Source: Candidatus Tisiphia endosymbiont of Nedyus quadrimaculatus | GTDB lineage: Bacteria > Pseudomonadota > Alphaproteobacteria > Rickettsiales > Rickettsiaceae | DNA length: 64,000 nucleotides | Direction of reading: 5' to 3' | Assembly (NCBI RefSeq): GCF_964059235.1 | Contig: NZ_OZ060452.1 | Span: 558,001-622,000, forward strand | Part shown: in pieces, positions 27,040 to 35,990 of the stretch | Layout: each line of letters begins with the position of its first letter | How positions within the stretch are numbered: the first letter of the stretch is position 1 | Notes under the pieces: model-generated | Databases searched by the model: none | Told to the model about the DNA's origin: nothing | What the model saw: only the letters and a program-made list of their open reading frames with translations | Program-made: the position numbers and the translations under genes

Positions 27040-27190
27040 GCTGATGTTACCCCTGCGAAAGCAGGGGTCTAAAAATGTATAACATACCTTCTATGCTATT
27101 TTTTTAGACCCCTGCCTACGCAGGGGTGACATCCGAAGATGCAGGGATGATTGCATGGACTTTGTCCATATATGACATCGTTTTTGGCTA
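27040..27190. repeat. REP-type palindromic core followed by a mini IS110-like scar
   Basis: 27048-27131 is the palindromic core (TGTTACCCCTGCGAAAGCAG...CTGCCTACGCAGGGGTGACA). Directly after it, 27145-27180 reads GGATGATTGCATGGAC, TTT, GTCCATATATGACATCG. The right half is identical to the right boundary of the IS110 elements (19410-19426 and 47315-47331) and the left half resembles their left boundary (GATGGTATGGAC). Nothing lies between except three bases, so it looks like a deletion scar or an empty end-to-end form. Confidence 0.55.
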
Positions 27191-27205
27191 AGAGATTAAC
27201 ATATA

Positions 27206-27330
27206 TACTCAAATGATTTGAAGAATTGGATTTGAAAATGAATGGTGAGCATGCTAGGCGTACATATAGTATAGTTACGCATGCGAATCCATGATATTTT
27301 CAAAAAACAATTCTTCAAAGCAGAAGAGTA
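27206..27330. repeat. MITE family C, copy 3
   Basis: TACTCAAATGATTTGAAGAA to TTCTTCAAAGCAGAAGAGTA, 125 bp, uninterrupted, flanked by TA on both sides. The middle contains GGCGTACATATAGTATAGTTACGC. Confidence 0.7.
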
Positions 27331-27383
27331 TAGCTAAAACCTTCTTGGGTTAGCTATAGCATTAATCCTTATTGTTTCTATTC

Positions 27384-27689
27384 TTACTTTGCAGTTTTTG
27401 GTTTTGAGTCTTTACGTCCATTGCAGGCAGATTTTAGTTTTTCACCAGCAGAAAACTTAGGTTGAACGTAAGCTTCAATTTTAAGAGGCTGACCAGTTCT
27501 AGGATTTTTGCCAGCTCTAGCTGCTACTTTACTAGAGTAAAACTTACCAAAGCCAATCAGTATTACGTCTTTACCTTCAGCAAGAATAGAAGTGACTGCA
27601 TTGGTAAATGTATTTATAATCTTTTCAGCTTCAACTTTAGTACAATTTTGTTGGTTTGCTATATAATCAATGAATTCACCTTTGTGCAT
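27384..27689 (-). CDS. HU-family DNA-binding protein
   Basis: 101 aa: MHKGEFIDYIANQQNCTKVEAEKIINTFTNAVTSILAEGKDVILIGFGKFYSSKVAARAGKNPRTGQPLKIEAYVQPKFSAGEKLKSA, the complete HU/IHF fold including the arm signature GFGKF..., RxGxNPxTGQxL, and the PKFxAGxxLK end. A basic tail (CNGRKDSKPKTAK) extends it. It compacts and bends DNA as a dimer. A single gene with AAGGAAAAA upstream of its start at 27689. Confidence 0.95.
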   Translation of the reverse strand: MHKGEFIDYIANQQNCTKVEAEKIINTFTNAVTSILAEGKDVILIGFGKFYSSKVAARAGKNPRTGQPLKIEAYVQPKFSAGEKLKSACNGRKDSKPKTAK

Positions 27690-27898
27690 AAATTTTTCCT
27701 TTAAGTGAGTTAGTTTATATTTAATTCAGCTAATGATAGCTTGACTATCAAGTAAAAATATAGATATAGATGTTGTAAATCAATAATTATTAGCTATTAA
27801 AGTTATCTATATTATAAAATATTTTCACTTTACGTTTCTTTTTGATATTATTAACACAGATCTCCATTTGTTGTTACTGGCTGTCAAGCATCATCATA

Positions 27899-28273
27899 TA
27901 CTCGATGAAAATCAAGAATTGCGTTGTCGTCTTCAGGGATCTTCGGTCATAACTGTCGAAAGTTAGAAGAGGAAGGGGTTTTAAATAGGGTAACGTCATT
28001 GCGAGGAAGACCTTAGGTCGACGAAGCAATCCAAAAAAGTAACCATAAGTGGATTGCTTCGTCGGCTTACGCCTTCTCGCAATGACAGCGGTTATAAGCC
28101 CACAACTTTTAAACTGTCATTATGACTTCTAAAACCCCTTCCTCTTCTAACTTTCGACAGTTGTGGATCTTCGGTGCTCACGTACTAAATGTACGCTCCG
28201 CTCCTCGACCCTTCGACTCCTAGCACTTCATAATTTTGATCTTCGTCTATCAACTCTTTATTTACGAGCAGTA
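27899..28273. repeat. MITE family C, copy 4, interrupted by MITE D
   Basis: TACTCGATGAAAATCAAGAA at the left and ATGAGCAGTA-like end (TTTACGAGCAGTA) at the right. Interrupted at GATCTTCGGT by the family D element; removing it restores TCAGGGATCTTCGGTGCTCACG, close to the uninterrupted copy at 57928-58067. Confidence 0.7.
27948..28165. repeat. MITE family D, copy 2, nested, with 10-bp duplication
   Basis: CATAACTGTCGAAAGTTAG... and ...CTAACTTTCGACAGTTGTG, inverted repeats extending more than 30 bases through GAAGAGGAAGGGGTTTTA. Core GTCATTGCGAGGAAGACC...CTCGCAATGACAG. The direct repeat GATCTTCGGT flanks it (27938-27947 and 28166-28175). Confidence 0.8.
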
Positions 28274-28318
28274 TATATATGAATTTTATATAAGAATCTA
28301 AATAATCACAAGGCAAGT

Positions 28319-29689
28319 TTACACCAAAAAGGTATAAGCTAAAGTAAGAAAGGTAAAAAATGCAAATGAATCAGTTATGGTGGTTAAGAATACACCTGAG
28401 CCAGTGGCGGGATCAATATTTAAATAATGTAGCGTAATTGGTATTACTGAGCCAAAAAGACCAGCAATTAGAAAAGTTAGGATAACGGCTATGGAGAAAA
28501 TCAAGCTAAGATTTGGATCAGAAAGCATTGCTAAGCTTAATAGTGCCCCAACTAAGGCCAATATAGAGCCGTTAAATCCGCATACAGCTATTTCTTTAAG
28601 AATCACTCTCAGCACGTTATTATGGTGAATATCTTTGTTGGCAAGTGCTCTGACTGTCACTGTCATGGCTTGTGTACCGGCATTCCCTCCCATAGAAGCA
28701 ACAATAGGCATAATAGCTGCCAGTGTTATAAGTTTTGAGATTGTAATACTAAACTGGTTAATAATTATCGATGTCATACAAGCAGTAATTAAATTGACAA
28801 ATAACCAAGGGAATCTATGTCTCACAGTATAAAATAGATTGTAAAATGTATCTTGAGTATAAACGCCACCGAGTGACATTATATCTTTTTCTGTTTGTTG
28901 TTCAATGATGTAAAGCATACTATCTATTGAAACAGTACCTATTAACTTGCCACTTTTATTCACCACTGGTACAATTGTTAGAGCATATTGTTTAAAAATA
29001 AAACTTAACTCACTTAAATTAGTAAATACATCGGTAATTTTAAATTCAGGATTCATAAGATCTTTTACTAACTTATCCCCTTTATGCTTAAGTAAAGTGC
29101 TTAGAAGTATACTACCTATAGGTCGGTATTTACTGTCAAGTACAATAGCAGCATGAAAATCTTGTGCTATATGTTTGTGTCTAATAAAATCTATAGCCGT
29201 GGCTACTGTCCAATCTTCTTGAAATGACACAAAATTTCTTTCGATTACCCTACCAACAGTGTCTTCTGGGTAAGTACAGCCTTCTATAATTTGCTGTCTT
29301 TTTTCTGCTTTGAGATTATCTAAGATCATTTCTTTTGTTAGATCATCAAGATCCTCGATAACTTCAACAGCATCTTCTATAGCAAGTTGATTAATTAGGT
29401 GTACACTTTTCTGTATACCTAAAATTTGCATTATAAGTGGTTTACTGTTCACACTAAGTTGCACTAAAGTTTCAGGCTTTAGTGTATCCTGTAATAAGGG
29501 AAGAATTATTTTATATGTTTTCTGATTTATATTATCTAAAACATCTGCAAGATCTGCATAGTGGAGATTACTCATAATCTCTATTGCTTTGCCAAATTCA
29601 TCATTATTCAGAAGATTATTAATTTGCTCAAATGTTTCGTCAAATTGGTTTTGATGAACCGACAACATATTTTTTGATTGATTTTGCAT
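28319..29689 (-). CDS. mgtE: Magnesium transporter MgtE
   Basis: 456 aa. N-terminal superhelical MgtE_N domain (about 15-125, with ADVLDNINQKTYKIILPLL and DLTKEMILDNLKAEKRQQI), two CBS domains (about 130-255; YPEDTVGRVIERNFVSFQEDWTVATAIDFIR, VVNKSGKLIGTVS), then five membrane helices from about 280 with the pore segments MPIVASMGGNAGTQAMTVTVRALA and TDSFAFFTFLTLAYTFLV. It is a Mg2+ channel gated by cytosolic Mg2+ through the CBS pair. ATG 29689 is preceded by a family C repeat, so its promoter may come from that repeat. Confidence 0.95.
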   Translation of the reverse strand: MQNQSKNMLSVHQNQFDETFEQINNLLNNDEFGKAIEIMSNLHYADLADVLDNINQKTYKIILPLLQDTLKPETLVQLSVNSKPLIMQILGIQKSVHLINQLAIEDAVEVIEDLDDLTKEMILDNLKAEKRQQIIEGCTYPEDTVGRVIERNFVSFQEDWTVATAIDFIRHKHIAQDFHAAIVLDSKYRPIGSILLSTLLKHKGDKLVKDLMNPEFKITDVFTNLSELSFIFKQYALTIVPVVNKSGKLIGTVSIDSMLYIIEQQTEKDIMSLGGVYTQDTFYNLFYTVRHRFPWLFVNLITACMTSIIINQFSITISKLITLAAIMPIVASMGGNAGTQAMTVTVRALANKDIHHNNVLRVILKEIAVCGFNGSILALVGALLSLAMLSDPNLSLIFSIAVILTFLIAGLFGSVIPITLHYLNIDPATGSGVFLTTITDSFAFFTFLTLAYTFLV

Positions 29690-29705
29690 AACTCCTCATT
29701 TGAGT

Positions 29706-29829
29706 ATACTCGAATGATCCTACGAATTGGATTTGAAAATGAGGGGTGAGTAAGCGGAGTGTACATTTAGTACATGAGTACGCGAGTCCCTGATATTTTC
29801 AAAAAACAATTCTTCAAAGCAGAAGAGTA
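29706..29829. repeat. MITE family C, copy 5
   Basis: TACTCGAATGATCCTACGAA to TTCTTCAAAGCAGAAGAGTA, 124 bp, TA on both flanks, ending upstream of mgtE (about 15 bases before its start). Confidence 0.7.
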
Positions 29830-29936
29830 TATACTGAATTTTCTAAAAGTACCCTCAGTAGCCAAGAAGGATGAGTCACTTGTATTCTAACATGTTAGGT
29901 TTTATAAGACAACTAAGTTGAGAGTATATAGAAAAC

Positions 29937-30021
29937 TGGTGCGGTCGAGAAGACTTGAACTTCCACTCTGTTAAGAACAGCCCCCTCAAAGCTGTGCGTC
30001 TACCAATTTCGCCACGACCGC
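29937..30021 (-). tRNA. tRNA-Leu (GAG)
   Basis: On the minus strand: acceptor GCGGTCG pairs with CGACCGC, then A and an encoded CCA. The D-loop GAAATTGGTAGAC, anticodon stem CAGCT/GGCTG with loop TTGAGGG (anticodon GAG), a long class II variable arm, and T-arm GTTCAAGTC are all visible. 85 bases including CCA. Confidence 0.93.
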
Positions 30022-30121
30022 AATTAATAATAAGTTTTTAATAAAATTATTCCTGTAGCCTAAATAATTTTGGTTAATCCAAATAGTGTATATAACAAAT
30101 TATTCTACTAATATCAATATA

Positions 30122-30494
30122 TACTCGCATGATCTTCCGCAGGGTAATTTAAAAGTCACAGTCATTAGTTGTTATAGATGTAAGTTTAACTACTACCTAT
30201 GTCATCCATGCGAAGGCTTTGCCCGCGTAGATCACTAGTATGTCATTCTCAGCAACGGCGGGAATCCATAATATCTAATAGCCTTTGTAGGTTATTTTTT
30301 GGATTCCCGCTTTTAGCTAGGAATGACATCGAATACATATTAAGCACTTTTCCCCTTATCTATTAGGCTTACAAGCTGACTTTTAAATTACATTAATCCT
30401 CCGAATTAGATTAAAAATAAAGGGTAAGCGAGTGCATAGTACATGAGGTACATGAATACAAGAGTTGAAAACAATTCTTCAAATCATTCAAGTA
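30122..30494. repeat. MITE family C, copy 6, interrupted by MITE B
   Basis: Outer ends TACTCGCATGATC and CAAATCATTCAAGTA. The family B element at about 30140-30390 splits it near GATCTTCCG; ATCCTCCG recurs at the right junction (30396-30403), a decayed target duplication. Confidence 0.65.
30140..30390. repeat. MITE family B, copy 2, nested in family C
   Basis: Left arm CAGGGTAATTTAAAAGTC, right arm GACTTTTAAATTAC followed by a degenerate end. Interior TATGTCATCCATGCG and GATTCCCGCTTTTAGCTAGGAATGACATCG is the REP-type core into which IS110 inserts elsewhere; here it is empty. Confidence 0.75.
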
Positions 30495-30500
30495 TCCTTG

Positions 30501-31370
30501 TTAATCTGCAGTCAATTGAATAACAAAATTTGGCATTACTTCCTGCTCAGTTGCTGCAATTTTCAAATGGTGCATTTTTTCTTCAATAGTATGATACTGG
30601 TTATGAAACTTTGTAGCATTACCTGTTAATACTAAAGCTGAATTAATTCCTACTTTATTCGCCCCTAAAATATCAGTATAGAAAGTATCGCCTATCATAA
30701 GAATACGTTTCAATGCAATATTTGGTAATTGGTTTAATACTTTATGATATATTTCTATATAGGGTTTGCCGGTAAAAATTACTTCACCACCAAATTGTTT
30801 TATTTTTGCAGCAAAGTATCCAGCACAATATCTCTGTATTCCTTGTTGCCTAATTCCAAGATCTGGGTTCGCACATATGCTAACCATGTTTCTTTTAACT
30901 GCAGTTTTTAATAAATCGTCAAACTCATCTAAATTTAAATTTTTTCCTTCATCACGATAAAGCGTTAACAGCAAAATATTAGCTTCATTTATGTTTGTGG
31001 TAGTAGGTGTCTGTAATCCGTCCATAAGATCGTTACCTTCTTGACCAAGATGATAAACTATAGGATTTTTTATACCAAATCTTTTATCACTTTCTAGTAT
31101 CATATCAATTGCTACTTCACCAGAACTAATAATCATTTCTTTCGTTGCGTTAATGCCCCAGCTGTTAATTTTGGTCAATAAGAAAAATGTGTTGCGTGGG
31201 GCATTAGTAACAAAAAAAACTTTCTTTTGCTGTTTAAGCATCTTGTTAATATTATCAACTACTCCGGGATAAATTTGGTTACCTTCTACTACCACTCCCC
31301 AAAGATCAAATAAAAAAACATCATAATCATCTATTACAGATGAAATATGTCTAAAATCTAGTTTAGTCAT
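30501..31370 (-). CDS. HAD-superfamily IIA hydrolase
   Basis: 289 aa from ATG 31370 (MTKLDFRHISSVIDDYD); the frame extends to 31475 into a repeat, which argues for the inner start. HAD motifs: DVFLFDLWGVVVEGNQIYPG (nucleophile Asp, here D-L-W, with the second Asp of DxD absent as in some IIA members), FFVTNAPRN (motif II), IFTGKPYIEIYHKVL (Lys motif III) and RILMIGDTFYTDILGANKVGINSALVLTG (motif IV). It is a cytosolic phosphatase, similar to NagD/4-nitrophenylphosphatase types (TIGR01459-like). Substrate unknown. Confidence 0.85.
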   Translation of the reverse strand: MTKLDFRHISSVIDDYDVFLFDLWGVVVEGNQIYPGVVDNINKMLKQQKKVFFVTNAPRNTFFLLTKINSWGINATKEMIISSGEVAIDMILESDKRFGIKNPIVYHLGQEGNDLMDGLQTPTTTNINEANILLLTLYRDEGKNLNLDEFDDLLKTAVKRNMVSICANPDLGIRQQGIQRYCAGYFAAKIKQFGGEVIFTGKPYIEIYHKVLNQLPNIALKRILMIGDTFYTDILGANKVGINSALVLTGNATKFHNQYHTIEEKMHHLKIAATEQEVMPNFVIQLTAD

Positions 31371-31449
31371 TTTGTACACTATACTTATAGGATAATCTGA
31401 TGATAATAGACAATAAATATTTTTAGTAAAATATATTTGTTGAAAATTG

Positions 31450-31662
31450 TAGGGTAATTTAAAAGTCACAGTCATTAGTTGTTATAGATGTAAGTTTAAC
31501 CACTACCGATGTCATCCCTGCGAAGGCAGGGATATATATTACTTAATAGTCTTTCAGGCTATTTTTTTTAGATCCCAGCTTTCGCTGGGATGACATCAAG
31601 TACATATTAAGCACTTTTTCCCTTATCTATTAGGCTTACAACCCGACTTTTAAATTACCCTG
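31450..31662. repeat. MITE family B, copy 3 (intact)
   Basis: TAGGGTAATTTAAAAGTC (31450-31467) to GACTTTTAAATTACCCTG (about 31645-31662). The interior CCGATGTCATCCCTGCGAAG...TTTCGCTGGGATGACATCAAG is the REP-type core. GAAAATTG precedes and follows the copy (31442-31449 and 31662-31669). A further short fragment AGGGTAATTTAAAAG follows at 31671-31685. Confidence 0.8.
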
Positions 31663-31718
31663 AAAATTGTAGGGTAATTTAAAAGCCTACCCTAAAAAAT
31701 CTCTCATAAAAAAACAAA

Positions 31719-33086
31719 TTATTTTGGTTTCCTTAGAAAGGTTGGAATATCATGGATATCAACTTCTCCATCATTCTTCTGAAGAATAGGTGGTGTGGGC
31801 TTTTTTATTTGCTCCTGAGTTTGAGTAGTATTAGATCTGAGTGAATTCCACATTCTACTTAGTAAAGATGATTTTGCATCATTACTGCTTATAGTTTGCT
31901 GATTTAGCATATCAATTGATGTTGCTTGAACACTGAAATTTAAAGGTTGTGTTTCAGAATCCACTAAACTAGGCTTTTCACCAGTATATTGAGCAAAATC
32001 TGGAATTTCTTCTAATATTGTTGTTTCTATCGAATTGGACTGACTATTCATCTGTTCAGAACTTGTAGTAGTACTTGCTATTAATTCAATAGGTTGGGAT
32101 TTGCTACTTATTGAGTGATCAGCATCAATACCAGTAGCAACTACCGATACTCTAATAACACCATTTAATTCTGGATTAAACGTAGAACCGAAAATAATAT
32201 TAGCATCACTATCACCCACTTCTTCTCTAATTCTATTAGCAGCACTATCAACTTCAAATAATGTCATATCCGTACCACCAGTAATGTTAATTAAAACCCC
32301 CCTAGCACCACGCATTGAGTTATGATCTAATAATGGATTAGAGATAGCTGCTTCAGCAGCTTTAACTGCCCTATCCTCGCCAGAGGATTCCCCTGTACCC
32401 ATCATAGCTTTACCCATTTCGCTCATCACCGTTCTAATGTCGGCAAAATCTAGATTGATAAGCCCTGGCATGATCATCAAATCAGTAACCCCTCTAACTC
32501 CAGCATGTAATACATCATCTGCCATTTTAAAGGCATCTGCAAATGTAGTACTCTCATTTGCTATACGAAATAAATTTTGATTCGGTATTACTATCAAAGT
32601 ATCAACAAATTTCTGTAAATCTAGTAAACCTTGCTCGGCAGTTCTAATCCTATGCTTTCCTTCAAAATGAAAAGGCTTAGTTACCACTCCGACAGTAAGA
32701 ATTCCTAGTTCCTTGGCTATCTTTGCAACAACCGGAGAAGCACCTGTACCAGTGCCTCCACCCATTCCGGCAGTGATAAACACCATATTGCTACCCTCTA
32801 AGTATCCCTTAATCTCGTCAGCTGATTCTTCAGCGGCTAAAGCACCGATTTCTGGAGATGCACCAGCTCCAAGACCCTTAGTAATAGCAATTCCTAACTG
32901 TATTTTATTATCACATAAAGAATGTTCCAGTGATTGTGCATCAGTATTAGCAACAACAAAATTTGCTCCTTGTAATTTTGCAAGTACCATATTATTTACC
33001 GCATTACCACCAGCTCCCCCAACACCAAATACTGTAATAACTGGTTTAAGAACTATATTCTCTGGTGCTTTGAAATGTAAAGCCAT
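31719..33086 (-). CDS. ftsZ: Cell division protein FtsZ
   Basis: 455 aa. The GTPase domain begins with [19 protein letters not shown] and includes the tubulin signature [17 protein letters not shown] and the T7 loop [28 protein letters not shown]. The variable linker (about 330-435) is rich in Ser, Gln and Thr. The C-terminal peptide [14 protein letters not shown]-like ([15 protein letters not shown]) is the binding site for FtsA and other partners. It assembles the Z ring. Start ATG 33086 with an AGG-type site upstream. Confidence 0.98.
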   Translation of the reverse strand: MALHFKAPENIVLKPVITVFGVGGAGGNAVNNMVLAKLQGANFVVANTDAQSLEHSLCDNKIQLGIAITKGLGAGASPEIGALAAEESADEIKGYLEGSNMVFITAGMGGGTGTGASPVVAKIAKELGILTVGVVTKPFHFEGKHRIRTAEQGLLDLQKFVDTLIVIPNQNLFRIANESTTFADAFKMADDVLHAGVRGVTDLMIMPGLINLDFADIRTVMSEMGKAMMGTGESSGEDRAVKAAEAAISNPLLDHNSMRGARGVLINITGGTDMTLFEVDSAANRIREEVGDSDANIIFGSTFNPELNGVIRVSVVATGIDADHSISSKSQPIELIASTTTSSEQMNSQSNSIETTILEEIPDFAQYTGEKPSLVDSETQPLNFSVQATSIDMLNQQTISSNDAKSSLLSRMWNSLRSNTTQTQEQIKKPTPPILQKNDGEVDIHDIPTFLRKPK

Positions 33087-33179
33087 AATAATATTCTACC
33101 TGTTAAATTAAATTGTTGTTAGTATAGTAAAGAATCCAAAAATTTCTACCATAAAATATACTTATGGGCATCACCCTAA

Positions 33180-34562
33180 TTATACCATATTTTCGAGTAC
33201 CACTAAGCTATCAAACTCTTCACCTGATAAAAAATTTAATTTTATAGCTGCTTCTCTTAAAGTTATGCCATCTTGATAGGCTTTTTTTGCAATCTTTGCT
33301 GCATTATCATAGCCTATATGTGGATTTAATGCTGTTATTAACATTAGCGATTGTTCTCTGAGTTTATTAATACGTTCTATATTTGGTACTAGCCCATCAA
33401 TACAGTGCGTAACAAAACTATTGATGCTAGAAGAAATTAAGTCTATTGACTGCAAAATATTATATATTATAACAGGCTTAAAGGTATTCAGCTCGAGACA
33501 ACCGTTTGATCCGGCTACAGTTACTGCAAGATTATTTCCCATGACCTGAACACAAACCATAGTTACGGCTTCAATTTGTGTTGGGTTGACCTTACCTGGC
33601 ATAATTGATGAACCAGGTTCATTTTCTGGTAGGTGTAATTCACCAAAACCACATCTTGGCCCTGACCCGAGCAGTCTAATATCATTGGCAATTTTCATTA
33701 AACTTACCGCTATAGTGTTTAGGGTACTAGAGAATTCTACTAATGCGTCATGAGTAGCTAGTGCTTCAAATTTATTAGCAGCACTTTTGAACGGATAGTT
33801 AGTATATGAGGTCACTTTATCAGAAAATTTTACAGCAAATTCTTTACGGCAATTAATACCAGTACCTACTGCAGTACCACCTTGTGCCAAGAAATATACT
33901 CTTTTTAGTGATTCTTCAACCCGTTCTATAGCATATGCCACTTGCGTTACATATCCAGAAAATTCTTGTCCAAGAGTTATTGGTGTAGCATCCTGTAGAT
34001 GAGTACGCCCTATCTTAACTATTTTATTCCAAACTTGAGCTTTGGTATTTAACGCTGAATGCAGACTTGTTAAGGCTGGAATTAATTGTTGTTTACTCGC
34101 AAGTACGGTTGCTATATGCATAGCAGTTGGGAAGGAATCATTGGATGATTGAGCCATATTCACATGATCATTGGGGTGAATTGGTGATTTACCACCTTTT
34201 TTACCTACTAGCTGTTCATTACCAATAGAGGCGATTACTTCATTTATATTCATATTAGTCTGTGTACCAGACCCGGTCTGCCATACTACTAAAGGAAATT
34301 GATCATCAAATTCCCCATCTAATATTCTAGTGGTAGCTTGATCTATTGATTCTGCTATTTCAGGCTTAAGATCACCTAATTCCCTATTGACCTTTGCTGC
34401 ACATTTTTTTAAAATTGCCAATGCCTTAATCAATTGGATAGGCATTTTTTGATTACCTATCTTAAAATTTTCAAGAGACCTTTGAGTTCCCGCACCCCAG
34501 TAAAAATGATCATCTACTTTGATTTCTCCAAATGAATCAGTTTCAATTCTATAATTTTTCAT
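33180..34562 (-). CDS. fumC: Class II fumarate hydratase
   Basis: 460 aa fumarase of the aspartase/fumarase superfamily: [46 protein letters not shown], the substrate site [19 protein letters not shown], and the catalytic loop [17 protein letters not shown]. It interconverts fumarate and malate in the TCA cycle. Full length, with AAAAGGAAAAG before its start at 34562. About 90 bases separate it from ftsZ downstream. Confidence 0.97.
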   Translation of the reverse strand: MKNYRIETDSFGEIKVDDHFYWGAGTQRSLENFKIGNQKMPIQLIKALAILKKCAAKVNRELGDLKPEIAESIDQATTRILDGEFDDQFPLVVWQTGSGTQTNMNINEVIASIGNEQLVGKKGGKSPIHPNDHVNMAQSSNDSFPTAMHIATVLASKQQLIPALTSLHSALNTKAQVWNKIVKIGRTHLQDATPITLGQEFSGYVTQVAYAIERVEESLKRVYFLAQGGTAVGTGINCRKEFAVKFSDKVTSYTNYPFKSAANKFEALATHDALVEFSSTLNTIAVSLMKIANDIRLLGSGPRCGFGELHLPENEPGSSIMPGKVNPTQIEAVTMVCVQVMGNNLAVTVAGSNGCLELNTFKPVIIYNILQSIDLISSSINSFVTHCIDGLVPNIERINKLREQSLMLITALNPHIGYDNAAKIAKKAYQDGITLREAAIKLNFLSGEEFDSLVVLENMV

Positions 34563-34611
34563 AAAAATCTTTTCCTTTTCCTACCTTCTATATTAAGCTT
34601 CTGCAAGAAGT

Positions 34612-35322
34612 CTATTCATCTGCCCAAGCTTTTGACTTACCTTGTTCATCAAGAGGGTTACCGGTATCATCAGTAACCAAAGATTGCTCCGTGAATCTAA
34701 AGAAGAAAGCTTTGTTTGTATTATCAGGTGTTTCTACAAATATAGCTCCATCTTGATAAATACCATTACTTTCACTTTGCGGCATCATTAAAGAAGTACC
34801 TTGGTTCATATGTATATCATGTATACCTCTAGGAGGTAGATGATTATATGTTTGTCTTAGATGTAAGCCATAAGGCATCTCTTGCATTGTTTCACTATTA
34901 TAATACGATTCACCTAAAATACACACTTTTGCACCACATATAAGATATTGGTCTAACAAAGCTGATATTTCTTGCCATGATTTTGGTAGCATATTCTTTA
35001 AATCAGCTACTTTTAAAATTCCACTACGAAGATAATCAAGCCTAGAAGTGCGAGGTAACTTATCCAAACTAAACAATCCTTCATTTCCTAGTTTATTTAA
35101 ATTAGTTAATAGTTCATTACTAAACTGATCGGTATAGTACACCTTAACATTAGGTATCGAATCGGACTGAGTGTCTATATTTACTTGATAGTCTAATCCA
35201 TTAGCTTGTACTATAAGATTATGGTGAGTCATTGTGTGTTTTATATGATCTTCTAAATCCTTTGATACGATTCCCTTTAAACACGAATAGTTTTTTAACA
35301 TACTAATAGCCTTTTTATACAA
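34612..35322 (-). CDS. DUF2278 (YukJ-like) family protein
   Basis: 236 aa soluble protein. The block PRGIHDIHMNQGTSLMMPQSESNGIYQDGAIFV matches the diagnostic HDIHMNQG of DUF2278/YukJ proteins, as does GLHLRQTYNHLPPRG. The N-terminal half reads as VQANGLDYQVNIDTQSD with IPNVKVYYTDQF. No enzymatic function is established for the family. Stop at 34612 overlaps a CTGCAAGAAGTCT fragment like the end of the RPE elements beside tyrS. Family assignment is by motif recall. Confidence 0.75.
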   Translation of the reverse strand: MYKKAISMLKNYSCLKGIVSKDLEDHIKHTMTHHNLIVQANGLDYQVNIDTQSDSIPNVKVYYTDQFSNELLTNLNKLGNEGLFSLDKLPRTSRLDYLRSGILKVADLKNMLPKSWQEISALLDQYLICGAKVCILGESYYNSETMQEMPYGLHLRQTYNHLPPRGIHDIHMNQGTSLMMPQSESNGIYQDGAIFVETPDNTNKAFFFRFTEQSLVTDDTGNPLDEQGKSKAWADE

Positions 35323-35816
35323 AGTTAGATTCGCTCATTCTACTATAGAAGCTTGTAAAGTGCTACCGTATTTTAAATTCTTTATATTTAAATTACTTGA
35401 CTCTTTTTCCTACCATATTATACTTATAATATGTCATACCCTCAATATATGGCATAACATTTTCTATCTATTATAGGTTATTTTTATGTTAAAAGAATCA
35501 GATGATTTAAAAAACCCCCTATTATCAATAAGCGTTAAAAATACTAATGCAAATTCTATCTTCTTTCCTTTTGCCGCATATCCCCATCATTTTTACATGT
35601 TTTGGTGCTAATCACCTTATTTCTGTTTTTCCAAAACGCTTTAATTCTTAATTTAACAACACATAATTTAACCGCGATTTTTTGTTTTCTCGCTTAATTT
35701 ATGTGAAATTTTAAAAAATGTTATTGAAAAGTGCTGTCTTTTGACGTGCGTGCTAAAGAATCTTATTAAGTTTTAGTAAGTTCTTTGGCTTAGCCTTAGA
35801 ATGACCTACTTCCATA
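35323..35816. other. Gene-free AT-rich stretch
   Basis: No frame of useful length or known RNA seen. It contains only scattered runs and a short possible coding scrap (35487-35560, ATG TTA AAA GAA TCA ...). Confidence 0.5.
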
Positions 35817-35956
35817 TATAGTCAAACCTATTGAATTAGGTGATACAAATTTTGTGTCATACCTGCGAAAGCAGGTATCTAGATTCCCGCCTACGCGGGA
35901 ATGACAATTTACAATTGTTATGTTCTTTGTCACCTAATCCTATGGGCTTAACTATA
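35817..35956. repeat. Palindromic element with REP core and TATAGTCAA ends
   Basis: Imperfect terminal repeats TATAGTCAAACCTATTGAAT and ATTGGATAC-type complement (right end CCTATGGGCTTAACTATA) enclose TGTCATACCTGCGAAAGCAGGTA and GATTCCCGCCTACGCGGGAATGACA. AATTAGGTGA/TCACCTAA arms are part of the termini. A distinct terminus type with the same core as families A, B and F. Confidence 0.65.
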
Positions 35957-35990
35957 ACATTCAAATTTTAACATTATATTTAGGTGTTTT

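Noticed and set aside
27040-28273. CRISPR array
   Set aside because: Repeats are palindromic, of several types, unequal in spacing and nested; no regular repeat-spacer pattern and no cas gene anywhere in the window.
31371-31475. N-terminal extension of the HAD hydrolase
   Set aside because: It runs into a family B repeat and the conserved fold begins at the ATG at 31370.
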